A DNA stretch of 64,000 bases from Anadara kagoshimensis (Eukaryota > Mollusca > Bivalvia > Arcoida > Arcidae). The position numbers and the translations under genes were made by a program. Shown in pieces: positions 59,185-64,000 of the stretch. The first letter of the stretch is position 1, and each line of letters starts with the position of its first letter. Below the pieces are notes generated by a model. It did not search any database and was not told the origin of the DNA. It saw only the letters and a list, made by a program, of their open reading frames with translations. The stretch spans positions 722,756 through 786,755 of the forward strand of contig CM037866.1 of the NCBI GenBank assembly GCA_021292105.1, read 5' to 3'.

Positions 59185-59915
59185 GATAGTACCAATTGTA
59201 TCATAAATCAGTAGGCGGGTGGGTCCGTCATGTCACAGGTTGGGCCTGTCATTTTAGACCTGTCATGTCAGTCAAATGACGTATCTACATAATATACGTT
59301 TGACCTTGTCATTGCAGGCAAATAATTTATTTGATTAAACAAACTTATTCTATTAGTAAATGGATAATCAACATGAATAGTGAAGCGGGCTATTTTTCCC
59401 ATCCTAATGTAAAAGTCCATACCTTGATGAACGATTGAAAAACAAATGTCATTCCTTATATTAATAATAATATAAGTTTTGTTTTAGAGAATGGTGATCT
59501 TTAAGAATACCAGATTTAACATAAGACGTCAAACTAGAGAAATCAATTAAATATTACATTTCATATGCCGTAACGGAACTTTTATACTTTAACAATTCAT
59601 CGCAAAATAACATCAAATGAAATAGGCTGATATATAGAGTGATAATAAGATATTGTATAATATTTCCTTTAACAGGGCGAGTCGCAGGATAATGAAGATG
59701 GTGTGCCACTGAGAGCGACCGAACATAAAACTAAACATGAAAGTCAACATGGCCGAGAGAGATCAATGTCTGTCAATGACTGTGGTAGGTCACATATTAG
59801 ACGAGTACGCCCAGAAGCGCCAGGTAAAGACGAACAAGACAAGGCGAGGAGCAAGGACATACCACATTTAGAACAGACCAAAAAATATAGCAACTTTAGC
59901 AAAAGTTTCGGCTGA
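52789..59915 (+). CDS. Tetraspanin with a very long cytoplasmic tail, 5' exon missing
   Basis: Seven exons, all starting and ending in phase 0, encode 729 residues: end of TM1 and small loop, TM2, TM3, a large extracellular loop with CCG, PITCC, ECL and GCY cysteines (six in all), TM4, and a tail of about 480 residues. Tetraspanins organise membrane microdomains by binding each other, integrins and proteases. Usual tails are 5-20 residues, so this one is exceptional. It contains an acidic-basic region, poly-Thr, a Q/P-rich segment, two 69-residue PPxY modules and a charged end. Sequons occur in the large loop (NGS, NET, NNS). A mariner sits in the first visible intron and a 42-bp array in the third. 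The initiator and half of TM1 are not located. Confidence 0.93.
53604..54868 (+). mobile_element. Mariner transposon, damaged
   Basis: TA flanks at 53,602-53,603 and 54,869-54,870. Inverted ends of about 28 bp start CGAGGGGAAGTCAGAAAGTT on the left; the right end is their complement (ACTTTTTGACCTCCCCTCG). Length 1,265 bp is usual for mariner. Inserted in the intron between tetraspanin exons A and B in the same orientation. Confidence 0.97.
53863..54768 (+). pseudogene. Mariner transposase, broken at both ends
   Basis: The open stretch holds a helix-turn-helix region, an ARWDPRNL linker (normally WVPxNL), and the catalytic triad D132 (TGDETW), D228 (HDNAPVH) and D263 (PSDY), spaced D-34-D as in mariners. 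Homology begins upstream of the ATG without an intact start. After SDYFSNF a deletion has removed the LFxNLKKHLRG part, and the following SDDDGLKAATEAWF and SLKEKWAKCI segments lie in other frames. It cannot make a full enzyme. Confidence 0.95.
54931..55005 (+). CDS. Tetraspanin exon B (TM3)
   Basis: 75 nt, phase 0 to 0: YTIVIAAIIIAELAFIIIIM, then TMRQK. Acceptor TTTTCAG, donor GTAAGA. Confidence 0.93.
55501..55608 (+). CDS. Tetraspanin exon C (large-loop start)
   Basis: 108 nt, phase 0 to 0. Amphipathic first part of the large extracellular loop with NGS sequon; ends at KTWNFLMLN just before the CCG motif. Confidence 0.92.
55757..56085 (+). repeat. 42-bp minisatellite, about 8 copies
   Basis: 42-bp unit with GGTCGGAGTTCGTTTCCCGG and TCAGTTTTTACAACACTC. 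It lies in the intron before exon D and ends ~50 bp from the acceptor. A frame of 123 codons is open only because 42 is a multiple of three. Confidence 0.95.
56136..56327 (+). CDS. Tetraspanin exon D (CCG and PxxCC)
   Basis: 192 nt, phase 0 to 0, starting FHCCGVEDF (CCG hallmark), with NET sequon, EIPITCCKSP, and ECLVNP. An unusually long T-run (56,110-56,127) serves as polypyrimidine tract. Confidence 0.95.
56520..56706 (-). mobile_element. tRNA-derived SINE (family B), copy 2
   Basis: On the minus strand: GGTAGCTCTGTTGATTAAG (A-box side), GTCGGGGTTTGAATACCGG (B-box side), and GGTAGGCATGACACGTTAA. These are the same landmarks as at 34,868-35,160, with the inner body deleted. It lies in a tetraspanin intron. 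Confidence 0.82.
56707..57276 (+). other. Tetraspanin intron, C-rich tract
   Basis: Holds a run of C at 56,917-56,927. No other feature recognised. Confidence 0.5.
57277..57360 (+). CDS. Tetraspanin exon E (GC motif, TM4 start)
   Basis: 84 nt, phase 0 to 0, GCYEALWSEINNNSGLMIGI, the last loop cysteine and TM4 start. Donor is GTTCGT, weaker than its neighbours. Confidence 0.93.
57361..57892 (+). other. Tetraspanin intron before exon F
   Basis: No element recognised. Confidence 0.45.
57893..59116 (+). CDS. Tetraspanin exon F (TM4 end and long tail)
   Basis: 1,224 nt (408 codons), phase 0 to 0, donor GTATGT. LLLIYFAVLVSRAI completes TM4. The tail then has an acidic/basic stretch (DDSNDEDDDSNKK), poly-Thr from an ACA run at 58,055-58,081, a GQGQGQ run, a hydrophobic Q/P-rich segment, and two modules with PPPPYSGR (58,637-58,660) and PPPYSGR (58,847-58,867). 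Confidence 0.93.
58637..58985 (+). repeat. Coding duplication: two 69-residue PPxY modules
   Basis: The second tyrosine codon (58,856) lies 207 nt after the first (58,649). Each module has PPPYSGR, a KRxSI site (KRVSI, KRASI), an acidic stretch and a cysteine cluster (CKRSSICVCVDD, CHRNSVCLCLDE). Nucleotide identity is modest while the motifs are kept, which suggests constraint. Confidence 0.9.
59136..59182. repeat. (CT)n microsatellite
   Basis: Lies about 20 bp after the donor of exon F. Confidence 0.97.
59183..59675 (+). other. Last tetraspanin intron
   Basis: Contains a small CTGTCATGTCA-type repeat at 59,227-59,275; otherwise nothing recognised. Confidence 0.5.
59676..59915 (+). CDS. 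Tetraspanin exon G (tail end, stop)
   Basis: 240 nt, acceptor TTTAACAG, phase 0. A charged, hydrophilic 79-residue end (GESQDNEDG to SKSFG), stop TGA at 59,913-59,915. No membrane or known domain. Confidence 0.85.
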   Translation, partial: GESQDNEDGVPLRATEHKTKHESQHGRERSMSVNDCGRSHIRRVRPEAPGKDEQDKARSKDIPHLEQTKKYSNFSKSFG

Positions 59916-59967
59916 ATTAATAAGATGTAATTTCATCAATCAAATCTCATAGCTTCAAACCCACAAA

Positions 59968-61346
59968 CGTTATTGGTGATCAGTATCTGTTCACTTACGT
60001 TATTGGTGATCAGTATCTGTTCACTTACGTTATTGGTGATCAGTATCTGTTCACTTACGTTATTGGTGATCAGTATCTGTTCACTTACGTTATTGGTGAT
60101 CAGTATCTGTTCACTTACGTTATTGGTGATCAGTATCTGTTCACTTACGTTATTGGTGATCAGTATCTGTTCACTTACGTTATTTTTGATAAGTATATGT
60201 TCACTTACGTTATTGGTGATCAGTATCTGTTCACTTACGTTATTGGTGATCAGTATCTGTTCACTTACGTTATTGGTGATCAGTATCAGTTCACTTACGT
60301 TATTGGTGATCAGTATCAGTTCACTTACGTTATTGGTGATCAGTATCTGTTCACTTACGTTATTGGTGATCAGTATCAGTTCACTTACGTTATTGGTGAT
60401 CAGTATCTGTTCACTTACGTTATTGGTGATCAGTATCTGTTCACTTACGTTATTGGTGATCAGTATCTGTTCACTTACGTTATTGGTGATCAGTATCTGT
60501 TCACTTACGTTATTGGTGATCAGTATCAGTTCACTTACGTTATTGGTGATCAGTATCAGTTCACTTACGTTATTGGTGATCAGTATCTGTTCACTTACGT
60601 TATTGGTGATCAGTATCTGTTCACTTATGTTATTGGTGATCAGTATCTGTTCACTTACGTTATTGGTGATCAGTATCTGTTCACTTATGTTATTGGTGAT
60701 CAGTATCTGTTCACTTACGTTATTGGTGATCAGTATCTGTTCACTTACGTTATTGGTGATCAGTATCTGTTCACTTACGTTATTGGTGATCAGTATCTGT
60801 TCACTTACGTTATTGGTGATCAGTATCTGTTCACTTACGTTATTGGTGATCAGTATCAGTTCACTTACGTTATTGGTGATCAGTATCAGTTCACTTACGT
60901 TATTGGTGATCAGTATCTGTTCACTTACGTTATTGGTGATCAGTATCTGTTCACTTACGTTATTGGTGATCAGTATCTGTTCACTTACGTTATTGGTGAT
61001 CAGTATCTGTTCACTTATGTTATTGGTGATCAGTATCTGTTAACTTACGTTATTGGTGATCAGTATCTGTTCACTTACGTTATTGGTGATCAGTGTCTGT
61101 TCACTTACGTTATTGGTGATCAGTGTCTGTTCACTTACGTTATTGGTGATCAGTATCTGTTCACTTACGTTATTGGTGATCAGTATCTGTTCACTTACGT
61201 TATTGGTGATCAGTATCTGTTCACTTACGTTATTGGTGATCAGTATCTGTTCACTTACGTTATTGGTGATCAGTATCTGTTCACTTACGTAATTGGTGAT
61301 CAGTATCTGTTCACTTACGTTATTGGTGATCAGTATTTGTTCACTT
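59968..61346 (+). repeat. 30-bp minisatellite, 46 copies, near-identical
   Basis: The unit is 30 bp: ACGTTATTGGTGATCAG plus TATCTGTTCACTT. Variation is very low: CTG/CAG at one place in seven units, and rare changes elsewhere. CAG units fall in pairs near 60,271, 60,511 and 60,841, so blocks were copied. It starts 53 bp after the tetraspanin stop. Long frames in it reflect the 30-bp period. Confidence 0.97.
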
Positions 61347-61924
61347 CACTTTTGTGCTGATTACGAGCAAAATGTATGACATCCTTAATGATAGCAAATA
61401 ATTGAGTAAATGGGTGGTTGGGCAACTCAAAACGTAACATGAACACATCACTGGTGATTTTCCGTAGTACCCATCCTAAGTCGGGAATTTTACATTCACT
61501 TGCCCCATGATATGTGTTTGTGTATTCTTGACTTGTTTTGGTTGTTTTATCATTTTTCTTGTAATGTGTCGTGTAAATGGTTGTGTTGGCGTTTGTCAAG
61601 TACATTGCTTTTCTTTTTCTTGAATGCTTAATTAATAAACCACCAAAAACATGATTATCAAAACGTAAAGTGTCCCAACAATTCATGATTTGTAATAAAA
61701 AGGAGCTGTATTAGAGGAAAAATATGACTAAAATCCTCACAGCCGCGAACACTTAACAACATGCATAGCTTGAAAAAGCATTGGATATAAAGTATTATAA
61801 ATTTCTTAATTCCCTGAGGGGAAAATCCTTTTTTTTAAAAAGTATTAAAATAAAAATATATATATATAAAGTATTAAACAACAAAGGGTTAAAACCAAAA
61901 CAACCAAGAAAAAAGACGAAAATA
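61347..61924. other. Downstream region, nothing recognised
   Basis: A 118-codon minus-strand frame at 61,330-61,686 has no family features and starts in the array. Confidence 0.4.
61634..61639 (+). terminator. Candidate polyadenylation signal AATAAA
   Basis: First AATAAA I can find after the tetraspanin stop, beyond the 30-bp array. If used, the array is part of the 3' UTR. Weak positional evidence. Confidence 0.3.
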
Positions 61925-62062
61925 CTTTAGCACCCGACCTCACTTCCCTGTTGGAAGTCCACGTGTCTAACTTAACATTTCAGTTTTAACGTTTTTACTT
62001 TGCTTCTGGATTGTAATTCGGGCATGGCTTACTAGTACTTAGTATGTTTGTTTTTGATTATA
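61925..62062 (+). mobile_element. Retroelement 3' tail, 5'-truncated
   Basis: CACCCGACCTCACTTCCCTG, GTCCACGTGTCTAACTTAAC, TTTTTACTTTGCTTCTGGAT, and terminal TATGTTTGTTTTTGATT. Confidence 0.92.
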
Positions 62063-62495
62063 TGATAAAATAAGCATTGTCTCTGGTAGATTTACATAAA
62101 ATATTTAATTTCATTAGTTTTGCTCTCTGGTCCCCTTAAAGTTATCTTGACTGCATGTATTTATTTATTTATTTATTTATAAGCATACTACCGGGTCATT
62201 GTAGGTCACTTTAGCTGTATCATTGTAAAACAAAGAACATCACTATATGTATATATCATACATGTTCAATAAATATTGTCATACCACAGAATGTTGTTTT
62301 TGTTAAGATAAAAATCAAATTACTTAGTACTATCTTCCTATCTTAATGATTAAATCAAGGTCGTTAGACGGTCGTTTAAGATCATCAGGTACAACTTGTC
62401 TGATTAGATCAATCGACCTTTTGACCTTTCTGATCGGGTCATCGTGCGATTCCATTGATTGAATTGATTGAATGAATGACGCTTTACATCTAGGT
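62063..62495. other. Intergenic, short (ATTT)n
   Basis: An ATTT run lies near 62,158-62,182. No gene recognised. Confidence 0.45.
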
Positions 62496-62499
62496 CGAT

Positions 62500-62735
62500 G
62501 ATATTTCCTTATATCGAGACGTCACCACCTATAGATGAAGTGACAGCATGCTACCCCTGCCTTATTCGGTTAGATTGGATTGACTGATTTAATCGGGTTT
62601 TATGTCCCAGTCAAGAATATTTCACTTAAATCAAGACATCACCAGCGATAGTTAAAGTGGAAGAAATTTTTACAGTGCGCTCAGGGCAGTGTGCAGTGGG
62701 TTCTTCAACGTTCCACGCCTGCCTTTATATGAACT
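62500..62735. mobile_element. Dispersed repeat (TTTATGTCCCAGTCAAG type)
   Basis: Includes GTCCCAGTCAAGAATATTTC, ACATCACCAGCGATAG, and GTTCTTCAACGTTCCACGCC. It shares its core with 48,715-48,945. Family not named. Confidence 0.45.
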
Positions 62736-62744
62736 ATCGCTTCA

Positions 62745-64000
62745 CGTGTTTAACCTAATTTGTCAGTTTTAAAGTCTTAAATTTTAAATTTGCTTTGGGA
62801 TTATGATTTGGACATGGATTAGCATGTTTGCGATTTGGACATGGATTAGCATGTTTGCGATTTGGACATGGATTAGCATGTTTGCGATTTGGACATGGAT
62901 TAGCATGTTTGTGATTTGGACATGGATTAGCATGTTTGTGATTTGGACATGGATTAGCATGTTTGTGATTTGGACATGGATTGGTATGTTTGTGATTTGG
63001 ACATGGATTAGCATGTTTGTGATTTGAAAATGGATTAGCATGTTTGTGATTTGGACATGGATTGGTATGTTTGTGATTTGGACATGGATTAGCATGTTTG
63101 TGATTTGGACATGGATTAGCATGTTTGTGAGTTGGACATGGATTGGTATGTTTGTGATTTGAACATGGATTAGCATGTTTGTGATTTGGACACGGATTGG
63201 TATGTTTGTGATTTGGACATGGATTGGTATGTTTGTGATTTGGACATGGATTGGCATGTTTGTGATTTGGACATGGATTGGTATGTTTGTGATTTGGACA
63301 TGGATTGGTATGTTTGTGATTTGGACATGGATTAGCATGTTTGTGATTTGGACATGGATTGGTATGTTTGTGATTTGGACATGGATTGGTATGTTTGTGA
63401 TTTGGACATGGATTAGCATGTTTGTGATTTGGACATGGATTGGTATGTTTGTGATTTGGACATGGATTGGTATGTTTGTGATTTGGACATGGATTGGTAT
63501 GTTTGTGATTTGGACATGGATTAGCATGTTTGTGATTTGGACATGGATTAGCATGTTTGTGATTTGGACATGGATTGGTATGTTTGTGATTTGGACATGG
63601 ATTGGTATGTTTGTGATTTGGACATGGATTGGCATGTTTGTGATTTGGACATGGATTAGCATGTTTGTGATTTGGACATGGATTGGTATGTTTGTGATTT
63701 GGACATGGATTGGTATGTTTGTGATTTGGACATGGATTAGCATGTTTGTGATTTGGACATGGATTGGTATGTTTGTGATTTGGACATGGATTGGTATGTT
63801 TGTGATTTGGACATGGATTAGCATGTTTGTGATTTGGACATGGATTGGTATGTTTGTGATTTGGACATGGATTAGCATGTTTGTGATTTGGACATGGATT
63901 GGTATGTTTGTGATTTGGACATGGATTAGCATGTTTGTGATTTGGACATGGATTGGTATGTTTGTGATTTGGACATGGATTGGTATGTTTGTGATTTGGA
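62745..64000 (+). repeat. 27-bp minisatellite grown from a retroelement tail, runs off the window
   Basis: The left flank is tail sequence (CTTCACGTGTTTAACCTAAT, TTGTCAGTTTTAAAGT). About 44 copies follow of a 27-bp unit, GATTTGGACATGGATTAGCA plus TGTTTGT, with an AGCA/GGTA two-state variant. The unit equals the last part of the tail (GATTCGGACATGGATTAGTA, TGTTTGT). Confidence 0.95.

Noticed and set aside
59973..61360. Frames of 356 and 387 codons downstream of the tetraspanin
   Set aside because: Two frames are open in a pure 30-bp repeat; no start context, domain or splice support.
62784..63932. 382-codon minus-strand frame (IPIHVQITNM repeats)
   Set aside because: A 27-bp repeat frame on the strand opposite to the tail from which the repeat derives.

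Overview
The window is animal nuclear DNA, most likely from a bivalve mollusc and possibly a mytilid. It is AT-rich, its genes are split by canonical GT-AG introns, it is packed with minisatellites, and it carries tRNA-headed SINEs, a mariner and dozens of copies of one reverse-transcriptase element. The species call is inference; no coding sequence here fixes it.

Three host genes can be built from the sequence. (1) Minus strand, 21,749 down to 6,171: a secreted modular protein with a signal-peptide exon, a PAN/apple-like exon and four CCP/sushi exons of exactly 174 nt, all joined in phase 1. Its 3' end was not found. (2) Plus strand, 35,386-46,401: a complete 11-exon cytochrome P450 of the CYP20 family (about 465 codons, ExxR and heme cysteine present). 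An 8-bp tandem duplication in exon 5 shifts the frame. (3) Plus strand, 52,789-59,915: a tetraspanin lacking only its first exon, with all junctions in phase 0. Its cytoplasmic tail of about 480 residues carries two copies of a 69-residue module containing a PPxY motif, a basophilic-kinase-like site and a cysteine cluster.

The rest is mostly repeats. A probable Penelope-like retroelement (best copy 50,105-52,090, frameshifted) has a conserved 3' tail of about 190 bp that recurs about 30 times on both strands. At least four and probably more of the minisatellites are local expansions of defined pieces of that tail: an 81-bp array bounded by CACGTG (29,279-32,600), a 27-bp array (62,800 to the window end), a 48-bp array (17,226-17,665) and a roughly 54-bp array (44,890-45,035). 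A 55-bp array (35,695-36,460) is probably another. Two more arrays (46 bp and 16 bp) stop exactly where a tail begins. This link between a retroelement tail and repeated minisatellite birth is the most striking signal in the window.

Other elements are a 1,265-bp mariner with a damaged transposase inside a tetraspanin intron, a TTAA-flanked non-autonomous DNA transposon (26,924-28,175), a roughly 950-bp foldback palindrome (47,584-48,532), a 108-bp palindrome (19,287-19,394), two SINE families, and a 5.2-kb satellite of 61-bp monomers with a 1,522-bp higher-order repeat inside an intron of the CCP gene.

Nothing in the sequence shows the three genes acting in one pathway. They look like unrelated neighbours separated by repeat-rich intergenic DNA. 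The long open frames over the arrays arise because the periods (81, 30, 27, 42, 48 bp) are multiples of three; they are not treated as genes.
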